A stretch of 64,000 bases of DNA, taken from assembly GCA_964057225.1 (NCBI GenBank), contig OZ059900.1, positions 24,753,638-24,817,637 of the forward strand, read 5' to 3'. A program made the position numbers and the translations under genes. Of this stretch, positions 49,982 through 63,311 are shown in pieces; the stretch's first letter is position 1, and each line of letters opens with the position of its first letter. The notes under the pieces were generated by a model that did no database searches, was not told where the DNA came from, and saw nothing but the letters and a program-made list of their open reading frames with translations. This DNA comes from Auanema rhodensis. Taxonomy: Eukaryota; Nematoda; Chromadorea; Rhabditida; Rhabditidae.

Positions 49982-52900
49982 CATTGCATGAGTTTGAACA
50001 CATGAAATCGTAAGTCAAAACCTTGTTTACAGCGAAATTTCCAAAAACTGGTTTTCCAGCATAATAAAATATTTCTCATGAGAAATACTGTGTTTTTGTA
50101 TTTTTCTAGTGTTCAGCATGTAAAATGCTTCATTTTAGTATGTAACATGCTGAAATTCGTTGCATTTGACGACTCATATGAACAAAAATCGATTTAATCA
50201 ATATTAGCCATAAGGGGCGTGCCCTCAGAATATGCTAATTTCCTTAATTTTCTAACCCCTGTTTTTTTGTCGTGAAAGTGGAACTAGACGTTGTACGAAC
50301 AATTTTGAGCTAGGTTTCATTGACATTGCATGAGTTTGAACACATGAAATCGTAAGTCAAAACCTTGTTTACAGCGAAATTTCCAAAAACTGGTTTTCCA
50401 GCATAATAAAATATTTCTCATGAGAAATACTGTGTTTTTGTATTTTTCTAGTGTTCAGCATGTAAAATGCCTCATTTTAGTATGTAACACGCTGAAATTC
50501 GTTGCATTTGACGACTCATATGAACAAAAATCGATTTAATCAATATTAGCCATAAGGGGCGTGCCCTCAGAATATGCTAATTTCCTTAATTTTCTAACAC
50601 CCTGTTTTTTTGTCGTGAAAGAGGAACTAGACGTTGTACAAACAATTTTGAGCTAGGTTTCATTGACATTGCATGAGTTTGAACACATGAAATCGTAAGT
50701 CAAAACCTTGTTTACAGCGAAATTTCCAAAAACTGGTTTTCCAGCATAATAAAATATTTCTCATGAGAAATACTGTGTTTTTGTATTTTTCTAGTGTTCA
50801 GCATGTAAAATGCTTCATTTTAGTATGTAACACGCTGAAATTCGTTGCATTTGACGACTCATATGAACAGAAATCGATTTAATCAATATTAGCCATAAGG
50901 GGCGTGCCCTCAGAATATGCTAATTTCCTTAATTTTCTAACCCCTGTTTTTTGTCGTGAAAGTGGAACTAGACGTTGTAGGAACAATTTTGAGCTAGGTT
51001 TCATTGACATTGCATGAATTTGAACACATGAAATCGTAAGTCAAAACCTTGTTTACAGCAAAATTTCCAAAAACTGGTTTTCCAGCATAATAAAATATTT
51101 CTCATGGGAAATACTGTGTTTTTGTATTTTTCTAGTGTTCAGCATGTAAAATACTTCATTTAAGTATGTAACACGCTGAAATTCGTTGCATTTGACGACT
51201 CATATGAACAAAAATCGATTTAATCAATATTAGCCATAAGGGGCGTGCCCTCAGAATATGCTAATTTCCTTAATTTTCTAACCCCTGTTTTTTTGTCGTG
51301 AAAGTGGAACTAGACGTTGTACAAACAATTTTGAGCTAGGTTTCATTGACATTGCATGAGTTTGAACACATGAAATCGTATATCAAACCTTGTTTACAGC
51401 GAAATTTCCAAAAACTGGTTTTCCAGCATAATAAAATATTTCTCATGGAAAATACTGTGTTTTTGTATTTTTCTAGTGTTCAGCATGTAAAATGCTTCAT
51501 TTTAGTATGTAACACGCTGAAATTCGTTGCATTTGACGACTCATATGAACAAAAATCGATTTAATCAATATTAGCCATAAGGGGCGTGCCCTCAGAATAT
51601 GCTAATTTCCTAAATTTTCTAACCCCTGTTTTTTTGTCGTGAAAGTGGAACTAGACGTTGTACGAACAATTTTGAGCTAGGTTTCATTGACATTGCATGA
51701 GTTTGAACACATGAAATCGTATATCAAACCTTGTTTACAGCGAAATTTCCAAAAACTGGTTTTCCAGCATAATAAAATATTTCTCATGGAAAATACTGTG
51801 TTTTTGTATTTTTCTAGTGTTCAGCATGTAAAATGCTTCATTTTAGTATGTAACACGCTGAAATTCGTTGCATTTGACTACTCATATGAACAAAAATCGA
51901 TTTAATCAATATTAGCCATAAGGGGCGTGCCCTCAGAATATGCTAATTTCCTTAATTTTCTAACCCCTGTTTTTTTGTCGTGAAAGTGGAACTAGACGTT
52001 GTACGAACAATTTTGAGCTAGGTTTCATTGACATTGCATGAGTTTGAACACATGAAATCGTAAGTCAAAACCTTGTTTACAGCGAAATTTCCAAAAACTG
52101 GTTTTCCAGCATAATAAAATATTTCTCATGGAAAATACTGTGTTTTTGTATTTTTCTAGTGTTCAGCATGTAAAATGCTTCATTTTAGTATGTAACACGC
52201 TGAAATTCGTTGCATTTGACTACTCATATGAACAAAAATCGATTTAATCAATATTAGCCATAAGGGGCGTGCCCTCAGAATATGCTAATTTCCTTAATTT
52301 TCTAACCCCTGTTTTTTTGTCGTGAAAGTGGAACTAGACGTTGTACGAACAATTTTGAGCTAGGTTTCATTGACATTGCATGAGTTTGAACACATGAAAT
52401 CGTAAGTCAAAACCTTGTTTACAGCGAAATTTCCAAAAACTGGTTTTCCAGCATAATAAAATATTTCTCATGAGAAATACTGTGTTTTTGTATTTTTCTA
52501 GTGTTCAGCATGTAAAATGCCTCATTTTAGTATGTAACACGCTGAAATTCGTTGCATTTGACGACTCATATGAACAAAAATCGATTTAATCAATATTAGC
52601 CATAAGGGGCGTGCCCTCAGAATATGCTAATTTCCTTAATTTTCTAACCCCTGTTTTTTTGTCGTGAAAGTGGAACTAGACGTTGTACGAACAATTTTGA
52701 GCTAGGTTTCATTGACATTGCATGAGTTTGAACACATGAAATCGTAAGTCAAAACCTTGTTTACAGCGAAATTTCCAAAAACTGGTTTTCCAGCATAATA
52801 AAATATTTCTCATGGAAAATACTGTGTTTTTGTATTTTTCTAGTGTTCAGCATGTAAAATGCTTCATTTTAGTATGTAACACGCTGAAATTCGTTGCATT

Positions 52901-54764
52901 TGACGACTCATATGAACAAAAATCGATTTAATCAATATTAGCCATAAGGGGCGTGCCCTCAGAATATGCTAATTTCCTTAATTTTCTAACCCCTGTTTTT
53001 TTGTCGTGAAAGTGGAACTAGACGTTGTACGAACAATTTTGAGCTAGGTTTCATTGACATTGCATGAGTTTGAACACATGAAATCGTAAGTCAAAACCTT
53101 GTTTACAGCGAAATTTCCAAAAACTGGTTTTCCAGCATAATAAAATATTTCTCATGAGAAATACTGTGTTTTTGTATTTTTCTAGTGTTCAGCATGTAAA
53201 ATGCTTCATTTTAGTATGTAACACGCTGAAATTCGTGGCATTTGACGACTCATATGAACAAAAATCGATTTAATCAATATTAGCCATAAGGAGCGTGCCC
53301 TCAGAATATGCTAATTTCCTTAATTTTCTAACCCCTGTTTTTTTGTCGTGAAAGTGGAACTAGACGTTGTACAAACAATTTTGAGCTAGGTTTCATTGAC
53401 ATTGCATGAGTTTGAACACATGAAATCGTAAGTCAAAACCTTGTTTACAGCGAAATTTCCAAAAACTGGTTTTCCAGCATAATAAAATATTTCTCATGGG
53501 AAATACTGTGTTTTTGTATTTTTCTAGTGTTCAGCATGTAAAATACTTCATTTAAGTATGTAACACGCTGAAATTCGTTGCATTTGACGACTCATATGAA
53601 CAGAAATCGATTTAATCAATATTAGCCATAAGGGGCGTGCCCTCAGAATATGCTAATTTCCTTAATTTTCTAACCCCTGTTTTTTGTCGTGAAAGTGGAA
53701 CTAGACGTTGTAGGAACAATTTTGAGCTAGGTTTCATTGACATTGCATGAATTTGAACACATGAAATCGTAAGTCAAAACCTTGTTTACAGCAAAATTTC
53801 CAAAAACTGGTTTTCCAGCATAATAAAATATTTCTCATGGGAAATACTGTGTTTTTGTATTTTTCTAGTGTTCAGCATGTAAAATACTTCATTTAAGTAT
53901 GTAACACGCTGAAATTCGTTGCATTTGACGACTCATATGAACAAAAATCGATTTAATCAATATTAGCCATAAGGGGCGTGCCCTCAGAATATGCTAATTT
54001 CCTTAATTTTCTAACCCCTGTTTTTTTGTCGTGAAAGTGGAACTAGACGTTGTACAAACAATTTTGAGCTAGGTTTCATTGACATTGCATGAGTTTGAAC
54101 ACATGAAATCGTATATCAAACCTTGTTTACAGCGAAATTTCCAAAAACTGGTTTTCCAGCATAATAAAATATTTCTCATGGAAAATACTGTGTTTTTGTA
54201 TTTTTCTAGTGTTCAGCATGTAAAATGCTTCATTTTAGTATGTAACACGCTGAAATTCGTTGCATTTGACTACTCATATGAACAAAAATCGATTTAATCA
54301 ATATTAGCCATAAGGGGCGTGCCCTCAGAATATGCTAATTTCCTTAATTTTCTAACCCCTGTTTTTTTGTCGTGAAAGTGGAACTAGACGTTGTACGAAC
54401 AATTTTGAGCTAGGTTTCATTGACATTGCATGAGTTTGAACACATGAAATCGTAAGTCAAAACCTTGTTTACAGCGAAATTTCCAAAAACTGGTTTTCCA
54501 GCATAATAAAATATTTCTCATGAGAAATACTGTGTTTTTGTATTTTTCTAGTGTTCAGCATGTAAAATGCTTCATTTCAGTATGTAACATGCTGAAATTC
54601 GTTGCATTTGACGACTCATATGAACAGAAATCGATTTAATCAATATTAGCCATAAGGGGCGTGCCCTCAGAATATGCTAATTTCCTTAATTTTCTAACCC
54701 CTGTTTTTTGTCGTGAAAGTGGAACTAGACGTTGTAGGAACAATTTTGAGCTAGGTTTCATTGA
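49982..54764 (+). repeat. Region F mixed units (14 units)
   Basis: Unit starts: 49982 (acatgctg), 50324 (tgcctc, acaccctg, agaggaac; 343 bp), 50667 (gaacagaaa, six T), 51008 (gcatgaattt), 51350 and 51691 (both gtatatc), 52032, 52374, 52716, 53058 (gtggcattt, ggagcg), 53400, 53741 (gcatgaattt), 54083 (gtatatc) and 54424 (catttcag, gaacagaaa, six T). The pair gcatgaattt unit then gtatatc unit recurs as a fixed couple at 49299, 51008, 53741 and 56133. Open 72-codon frames at 51346, 51687 and 54079 are products of gtatatc. Confidence 0.85.
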
Positions 54765-56815
54765 CATTGCATGAGTTTGAACACATGAAATCGTAAGTCA
54801 AAACCTTGTTTACAGCGAAATTTCCAAAAACTGGTTTTCCAGCATAATAAAATATTTCTCATGAGAAATACTGTGTTTTTGTATTTTTCTAGTGTTCAGC
54901 ATGTAAAATGCTTCATTTTAGTATGTAACATGCTGAAATTCGTTGCATTTGACGACTCATATGAACAAAAATCGATTTAATCAATATTAGCCATAAGGGG
55001 CGTGCCCTCAGAATATGCTAATTTCCTTAATTTTCTAACCCCTGTTTTTTTGTCGTGAAAGTGGAACTAGACGTTGTACAAACAATTTTGAGCTAGGTTT
55101 CATTGACATTGCATGAGTTTGAACACATGAAATCGTAAGTCAAAACCTTGTTTACAGCGAAATTTCCAAAAACTGGTTTTCCAGCATAATAAAATATTTC
55201 TCATGAGAAATACTGTGTTTTTGTATTTTTCTAGTGTTCAGCATGTAAAATGCCTCATTTTAGTATGTAACACGCTGAAATTCGTTGCATTTGACGACTC
55301 ATATGAACAAAAATCGATTTAATCAATATTAGCCATAAGGGGCGTGCCCTCAGAATATGCTAATTTCCTTAATTTTCTAACACCCTGTTTTTTTGTCGTG
55401 AAAGAGGAACTAGACGTTGTACAAACAATTTTGAGCTAGGTTTCATTGACATTGCATGAGTTTGAACACATGAAATCGTAAGTCAAAACCTTGTTTACAG
55501 CGAAATTTCCAAAAACTGGTTTTCCAGCATAATAAAATATTTCTCATGAGAAATACTGTGTTTTTGTATTTTTCTAGTGTTCAGCATGTAAAATGCTTCA
55601 TTTTAGTATGTAACACGCTGAAATTCGTGGCATTTGACGACTCATATGAACAAAAATCGATTTAATCAATATTAGCCATAAGGAGCGTGCCCTCAGAATA
55701 TGCTAATTTCCTTAATTTTCTAACCCCTGTTTTTTTGTCGTGAAAGTGGAACTAGACGTTGTACAAACAATTTTGAGCTAGGTTTCATTGACATTGCATG
55801 AGTTTGAACACATGAAATCGTAAGTCAAAACCTTGTTTACAGCGAAATTTCCAAAAACTGGTTTTCCAGCATAATAAAATATTTCTCATGGGAAATACTG
55901 TGTTTTTGTATTTTTCTAGTGTTCAGCATGTAAAATACTTCATTTAAGTATGTAACACGCTGAAATTCGTTGCATTTGACGACTCATATGAACAGAAATC
56001 GATTTAATCAATATTAGCCATAAGGGGCGTGCCCTCAGAATATGCTAATTTCCTTAATTTTCTAACCCCTGTTTTTTGTCGTGAAAGTGGAACTAGACGT
56101 TGTAGGAACAATTTTGAGCTAGGTTTCATTGACATTGCATGAATTTGAACACATGAAATCGTAAGTCAAAACCTTGTTTACAGCAAAATTTCCAAAAACT
56201 GGTTTTCCAGCATAATAAAATATTTCTCATGGGAAATACTGTGTTTTTGTATTTTTCTAGTGTTCAGCATGTAAAATACTTCATTTAAGTATGTAACACG
56301 CTGAAATTCGTTGCATTTGACGACTCATATGAACAAAAATCGATTTAATCAATATTAGCCATAAGGGGCGTGCCCTCAGAATATGCTAATTTCCTAAATT
56401 TTCTAACCCCTGTTTTTTTGTCGTGAAAGTGGAACTAGACGTTGTACGAACAATTTTGAGCTAGGTTTCATTGACATTGCATGAGTTTGAACACATGAAA
56501 TCGTATATCAAACCTTGTTTACAGCGAAATTTCCAAAAACTGGTTTTCCAGCATAATAAAATATTTCTCATGGGAAATACTGTGTTTTTGTATTTTTCTA
56601 GTGTTCAGCATGTAAAATGCTTCATTTTAGTATGTAACACGCTGAAATTCGTTGCATTTGACTACTCATATGAACAAAAATCGATTTAATCAATATTAGC
56701 CATAAGGGGCGTGCCCTCAGAATATGCTAATTTCCTTAATTTTCTAACCCCTGTTTTTTTGTCGTGAAAGTGGAACTAGACGTTGTACAAACAATTTTGA
56801 GCTAGGTTTCATTGA
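54765..56815 (+). repeat. Region F six-unit higher-order repeat, copy 1 (2051 bp)
   Basis: Units: 54765 (acatgctg), 55107 (tgcctc, acaccctg, agaggaac, 343 bp), 55450 (gtggcattt, ggagcg), 55792 (gaacagaaa, six T, taggaac), 56133 (gcatgaattt, cagcaaaat) and 56475 (gtatatc). The first four recur in order from 56816. Lengths sum to 2051. Confidence 0.92.
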
Positions 56816-58184
56816 CATTGCATGAGTTTGAACACATGAAATCGTAAGTCAAAACCTTGTTTACAGCGAAATTTCCAAAAACTGGTTTTCCAGCATAATA
56901 AAATATTTCTCATGAGAAATACTGTGTTTTTGTATTTTTCTAGTGTTCAGCATGTAAAATGCTTCATTTTAGTATGTAACATGCTGAAATTCGTTGCATT
57001 TGACGACTCATATGAACAAAAATCGATTTAATCAATATTAGCCATAAGGGGCGTGCCCTCAGAATATGCTAATTTCCTTAATTTTCTAACCCCTGTTTTT
57101 TTGTCGTGAAAGTGGAACTAGACGTTGTACAAACAATTTTGAGCTAGGTTTCATTGACATTGCATGAGTTTGAACACATGAAATCGTAAGTCAAAACCTT
57201 GTTTACAGCGAAATTTCCAAAAACTGGTTTTCCAGCATAATAAAATATTTCTCATGAGAAATACTGTGTTTTTGTATTTTTCTAGTGTTCAGCATGTAAA
57301 ATGCCTCATTTTAGTATGTAACACGCTGAAATTCGTTGCATTTGACGACTCATATGAACAAAAATCGATTTAATCAATATTAGCCATAAGGGGCGTGCCC
57401 TCAGAATATGCTAATTTCCTTAATTTTCTAACACCCTGTTTTTTTGTCGTGAAAGAGGAACTAGACGTTGTACAAACAATTTTGAGCTAGGTTTCATTGA
57501 TATTGCATGAGTTTGAACACATGAAATCGTAAGTCAAAACCTTGTTTACAGCGAAATTTCCAAAAACTGGTTTTCCAGCATAATAAAATATTTCTCATGA
57601 GAAATACTGTGTTTTTGTATTTTTCTAGTGTTCAACATGTAAAATGCTTCATTTTAGTATGTAACACGCTGAAATTCGTGGCATTTGACGACTCATATGA
57701 ACAAAAATCGATTTAATCAATATTAGCCATAAGGAGCGTGCCCTCAGAATATGCTAATTTCCTTAATTTTCTAACCCCTGTTTTTTTGTCGTGAAAGTGG
57801 AACTAGACGTTGTACAAACAATTTTGAGCTAGGTTTCATTGACATTGCATGAGTTTGAACACATGAAATCGTAAGTCAAAACCTTGTTTACAGCGAAATT
57901 TCCAAAAACTGGTTTTCCAGCATAATAAAATATTTCTCATGGGAAATACTGTGTTTTTGTATTTTTCTAGTGTTCAGCATGTAAAATACTTCATTTAAGT
58001 ATGTAACACGCTGAAATTCGTTGCATTTGACGACTCATATGAACAGAAATCGATTTAATCAATATTAGCCATAAGGGGCGTGCCCTCAGAATATGCTAAT
58101 TTCCTAAATTTTCTAACCCCTGTTTTTTTGTCGTGAAAGTGGAACTAGACGTTGTACAAACAATTTTGAGCTAGGTTTCATTGA
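56816..58184 (+). repeat. Region F six-unit higher-order repeat, copy 2 (first four units)
   Basis: Units at 56816, 57158, 57501 and 57843 match 54765, 55107, 55450 and 55792. The copy then breaks: the 57843 unit has cctaaat and caaac in place of the six-T, taggaac end, and the expected gcatgaattt and gtatatc units are absent. Private changes are tattgcatg at 57501 and gttcaacatg in the same unit. Confidence 0.9.
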
Positions 58185-59550
58185 CATTGCATGAGTTTGA
58201 ACACATGAAATCGTAAGTCAAAACCTTGTTTACAGCGAAATTTCCAAAAACTGGTTTTCCAGCATAATAAAATATTTCTCATGAGAAATACTGTGTTTTT
58301 GTATTTTTCTAGTGTTCAGCATGTAAAATGCTTCATTTTAGTATGTAACACGCTGAAATTCGTTGCTTTTGACGACTCATATGAACAAAAATCGATTTAA
58401 TCAATATTAGCCATAAGGGGCGTGCCCTCAGAATATGCTAATTTCCTTAATTTTCTAACCCCTGTTTTTTGTCGTGAAAGTGGAACTAGACGTTGTAGGA
58501 ACAATTTTGAGCTAGGTTTCATTGACATTGCATGAGTTTGAACACATGAAATCGTAAGTCAAAACCTTGTTTACAGCGAAATTTCCAAAAACTGGTTTTC
58601 CAGCATAATAAAATATTTCTCATGGGAAATACTGTGTTTTTGTATTTTTCTAGTGTTCAGCATGTAAAATACTTCATTTAAGTATGTAACACGCTGAAAT
58701 TCGTTGCATTTGACGACTCATATGAACAAAAATCGATTTAATCAATATTAGCCATAAGGAGCGTGCCCTCAGAATATGCTAATTTCCTTAATTTTCTAAC
58801 CCCTGTTTTTTTGTCGTGAAAGTGGAACTAGACGTTGTACAAACAATTTTGAGCTAGGTTTCATTGACATTGCATGAGTTTGAACACATGAAATCGTAAG
58901 TCAAAACCTTGTTTACAGCGAAATTTCCAAAAACTGGTTTTCCAGCATAATAAAATATTTCTCATGAGAAATACTGTGTTTTTGTATTTTTCTAATGTTC
59001 AGCATGTAAAATGCTTCATTTTAGTATGTAACACGCTGAAATTCGTTGCATTTGATGACTCATATGAACAAAAATCGATTTAATCAATATTAGCCATAAG
59101 GGGCGTGCCCTCAGAATATGCTAATTTCCTTAATTTTCTAACCCCTGTTTTTTGTCGTGAAAGTGGAACTAGACGTTGTAGGAACAATTTTGAGCTAGGT
59201 TTCATTGACATTGCATGAGTTTGAACACATGAAATCGTAAGTCAAAACCTTGTTTACAGCGAAATTTCCAAAAACTGGTTTTCCAGCATAATAAAATATT
59301 TCTCATGGGAAATACTGTGTTTTTGTATTTTTCTAGTGTTCAGCATGTAAAATACTTCATTTAAGTATGTAACACGCTGAAATTCGTTGCATTTGACGAC
59401 TCATATGAACAAAAATCGATTTAATCAATATTAGCCATAAGGAGCGTGCCCTCAGAATATGCTAATTTCCTTAATTTTCTAACCCCTGTTTTTTTGTCGT
59501 GAAAGTGGAACTAGACGTTGTACAAACAATTTTGAGCTAGGTTTCATTGA
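58185..59550 (+). repeat. Region F two tandem dimers (2 x 683 bp)
   Basis: Pairs 58185 plus 58526 and 58868 plus 59209. The first members have catgaga, six T and taggaac; the second have aaatacttcatttaag and ggagcg. Private changes are gttgcttttg in the first pair, and tctaatg and gatgactc in the second. Confidence 0.9.
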
Positions 59551-59892
59551 CATTGCATGAGTTTGAACACATGAAATCGTAAGTCAAAACCTTGTTTACA
59601 GCGAAATTTCCAAAAACTGGTTTTCCAGCATAATAAAATATTTCTCATGGGAAATACTGTGTTTTTGTATTTTTCTAGTGTTCAGCATGTAAAATACTTC
59701 ATTTAAGTATGTAACACGCTGAAATTCGTTGCATTTGACGACTCATATGAACAAAAATCGATTTAATCAATATTAGCCATAAGGGGCGTGCCCTCAGAAT
59801 ATGCTAATTTCCTTAATTTTCTAACCCCTGTTTTTTTGTCGTGAAAGTGGAACTAGACGTTGTACAAACAATTTTGAGCTAGGTTTCATTGA
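59551..59892 (+). repeat. Single linking unit
   Basis: This 342-bp unit has catggg, aaatacttcatttaag and the normal ggggcg. It resembles the second member of the preceding dimers without ggagcg, and leads into the region G trimers. Confidence 0.85.
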
Positions 59893-60917
59893 CATTGCAT
59901 GAGTTTGAACACATGAAATCGTAAGTCAAAACCTTGTTTACAGCGAAATTTCCAAAAACTGGTTTTCCAGCATAATAAAATATTTCTCATGGGAAATACT
60001 GTGTTTTTGTATTTTTCTAGTGTTCAGCATGTAAAATACTTCATTTTAGTATGTAACACGCTGAAATTCGTTGCATTTGACGACTCATATGAACAAAAAT
60101 CGATTTAATCAATATTAGCCATAAGGGGCGTGCCCTCAGAATATGCTAATTTCCTAAATTTTCTAACCCCTGTTTTTTTGTCGTGAAAGTGGAACTAGAC
60201 GTTGTACGAACAATTTTGAGCTAGGTTTCATTGACATTGCAAGGGTTTGAACACATGAAATCGTAAGTCAAAACCTTGTTTACAGCGAAATTTCCAAAAA
60301 CTGGTTTTCCAGCATAATAAAATATTTCTCATGGGAAAAACTGTGTTTTTGTATTTTTCTAGTGTTCAGCATGTAAAATGCTTCATTTTAGTATGTAACA
60401 CGCTGAAATTCGTTGCATTTGACGACTCATATGAACAAAAATCGATTTAATCAATATTAGCCATAAGGGGCGTGCCCTCAGAATATGCTAATTTCCTTAA
60501 TATTCTAACCCCTGTTTTTTTGTCGTGAAAGTGGAACTAGACGTTGTACAAACAATTTTGAGCTAGGTTTCATTGACATTGCATGAGTTTGAACATATGA
60601 AATCGTAAGTCAAAACCTTGTTTACAGCGAAATTTCCAAAAACTGGTTTTCCAGCATAATAAAATATTTCTCATGGGAAATACTGTGTTTTTGTATTTTT
60701 CTAGTGTTCAGCATGTAAAATACTTCATTTAAGTATGTAACACGCTGAAATTCGTTGCATTTGACGACTCATATGAACAAAAATCGATTTAATCAATATT
60801 AGCCATAAGGGGCGTGCCCTCAGAATATGCTAATTTCCTTAATTTTCTAACCCCTGTTTTTTGTCGTGAAAGTGGAACTAGACGTTGTACGAACAATTTT
60901 GAGCTAGGTTTCATTGA
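59893..60917 (+). repeat. Region G three-unit repeat, copy 1 (1025 bp)
   Basis: Units: 59893 (aaatacttc, cctaaat, cgaac), 60235 (gcaagggtttg, gggaaaaac, aatattc) and 60577 (gaacatatg, catttaag, six T but cgaac). The third unit breaks the usual link of six T with taggaac, so recombination or a recurrent indel has separated the two. Confidence 0.88.
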
Positions 60918-61943
60918 CATTGCATGAGTTTGAACACATGAAATCGTAAGTCAAAACCTTGTTTACAGCGAAATTTCCAAAAACTGGTTTTCCAGCATAA
61001 TAAAATATTTCTCATGAGAAATACTGTGTTTTTGTATTTTTCTAGTGTTCAGCATGTAAAATACTTCATTTTAGTATGTAACACGCTGAAATTCGTTGCA
61101 TTTGACGACTCATATGAACAAAAATCGATTTAATCAATATTAGCCATAAGGGGCGTGCCCTCAGAATATGCTAATTTCCTAAATTTTCTAACCCCTGTTT
61201 TTTTGTCGTGAAAGTGGAACTAGACGTTGTACGAACAATTTTGAGCTAGGTTTCATTGACATTGCAAGAGTTTGAACACATGAAATCGTAAGTCAAAACC
61301 TTGTTTACAGCGAAATTTCCAAAAACTGGTTTTCCAGCATAATAAAATATTTCTCATGGGAAAAACTGTGTTTTTGTATTTTTTTAGTGTTCAGCATGTA
61401 AAATGCTTCATTTTAGTATGTAACACGCTGAAATTCGTTGCATTTGACGACTCATATGAACAAAAATCGATTTAATCAATATTAGCCATAAGGGGCGTGC
61501 CCTCAGAATATGCTAATTTCCTTAATATTCTAACCCCTGTTTTTTTGTCGTGAAAGTGGAACTAGACGTTGTAGGAACAATTTTGAGCTAGGTTTCATTG
61601 ACATTGCATGAGTTTGAACACATGAAATCGTAAGTCAAAACCTTGTTTACAGCGAAATTTCCAAAAACTGGTTTTCCAGCATAATAAAATATTTCTCATG
61701 GGAAATACTGTGTTTTTGTATTTTTCTAGTGTTCAGCATGTAAAATACTTCATTTAAGTATGTAACACGCTGAAATTCGTTGCATTTGACGACTCATATG
61801 AACAAAAATCGATTTAATCAATATTAGCCATAAGGAGCGTGCCCTCAGAATATGCTAATTTCCTTAATTTTCTAACCCCTGTTTTTTTGTCGTGAAAGTG
61901 GAACTAGACGTTGTACAAACAATTTTGAGCTAGGTTTCATTGA
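60918..61943 (+). repeat. Region G three-unit repeat, copy 2 (1026 bp)
   Basis: Units: 60918 (catgaga, aaatacttc, cctaaat), 61260 (gcaagag, gggaaaaac, tttttttag, aatattc, taggaac with seven T) and 61602 (catttaag, ggagcg, caaac). The order is the same as copy 1. Confidence 0.9.
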
Positions 61944-63311
61944 CATTGCATGAGTTTGAACACATGAAATCGTAAGTCAAAACCTTGTTTACAGCGAAAT
62001 TTCCAAAAACTGGTTTTCCAGCATAATAAAATATTTCTCATGAGAAATACTGTGTTTTTGTATTTTTCTAGTGTTCAGCATGTAAAATACTTCATTTTAG
62101 TATGTAACACGCTGAAATTCGTTGCATTTGACGACTCATATGAACAAAAATCGATTTAATCAATATTAGCCATAAGGGGCGTGCCCTCAGAATATGCTAA
62201 TTTCCTAAATTTTCTAACCCCTGTTTTTTTGTCGTGAAAGTGGAACTAGACGTTGTACGAACAATTTTGAGCTAGGTTTCATTGACATTGCAAGAGTTTG
62301 AACACATGAAATCGTAAGTCAAAACCTTGTTTACAGCGAAATTTCCAAAAACTGGTTTTCCAGCATAATAAAATATTTCTCATGGGAAAAACTGTGTTTT
62401 TGTATTTTTTTAGTGTTCAGCATGTAAAATGCTTCATTTTAGTATGTAACACGCTGAAATTCGTTGCATTTGACGACTCATATGAACAAAAATCGATTTA
62501 ATCAATATTAGCCATAAGGGGCGTGCCCTCAGAATATGCTAATTTCCTAAATTTTCTAACCCCTGTTTTTTTGTCGTGAAAGTGGAACTAGACGTTGTAC
62601 GAACAATTTTGAGCTAGGTTTCATTGACATTGCAAGAGTTTGAACACATGAAATCGTAAGTCAAAACCTTGTTTACAGCGAAATTTCCAAAAACTGGTTT
62701 TCCAGCATAATAAAATATTTCTCATGGGAAAAACTGTGTTTTTGTATTTTTTTAGTGTTCAGCATGTAAAATGCTTCATTTTAGTATGTAACACGCTGAA
62801 ATTCGTTGCATTTGACGACTCATATGAACAAAAATCGATTTAATCAATATTAGCCATAAGGGGCGTGCCCTCAGAATATGCTAATTTCCTTAATATTCTA
62901 ACCCCTGTTTTTTTGTCGTGAAAGTGGAACTAGACGTTGTACAAACAATTTTGAGCTAGGTTTCATTGACATTGCATGAGTTTGAACACATGAAATCGTA
63001 AGTCAAAACCTTGTTTACAGCGAAATTTCCAAAAACTGGTTTTCCAGCATAATAAAATATTTCTCTTGGGAAATACTGTGTTTTTGTATTTTTCTAGTGT
63101 TCAGCATGTAAAATACTTCATTTAAGTATGTAACACGCTGAAATTCGTTGCATTTGACGACTCATATGAACAAAAATCGATTTAATCAATATTAGCCATA
63201 AGGAGCGTGCCCTCAGAATATGCTAATTTCCTTAATTTTCTAACCCCTGTTTTTTTGTCGTGAAAGTGGAACTAGACGTTGTACAAACAATTTTGAGCTA
63301 GGTTTCATTGA
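61944..63311 (+). repeat. Region G three-unit repeat, copy 3 with one duplicated member (1368 bp)
   Basis: Units: 61944 (catgaga, cctaaat), 62286 and 62628 (both gcaagag, gggaaaaac, tttttttag) and 62970 (ctcttggg, catttaag, ggagcg). The middle member is present twice. The first of the two ends in cctaaat and cgaac like the member before it, as expected from an exchange out of register by one unit. Confidence 0.9.
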
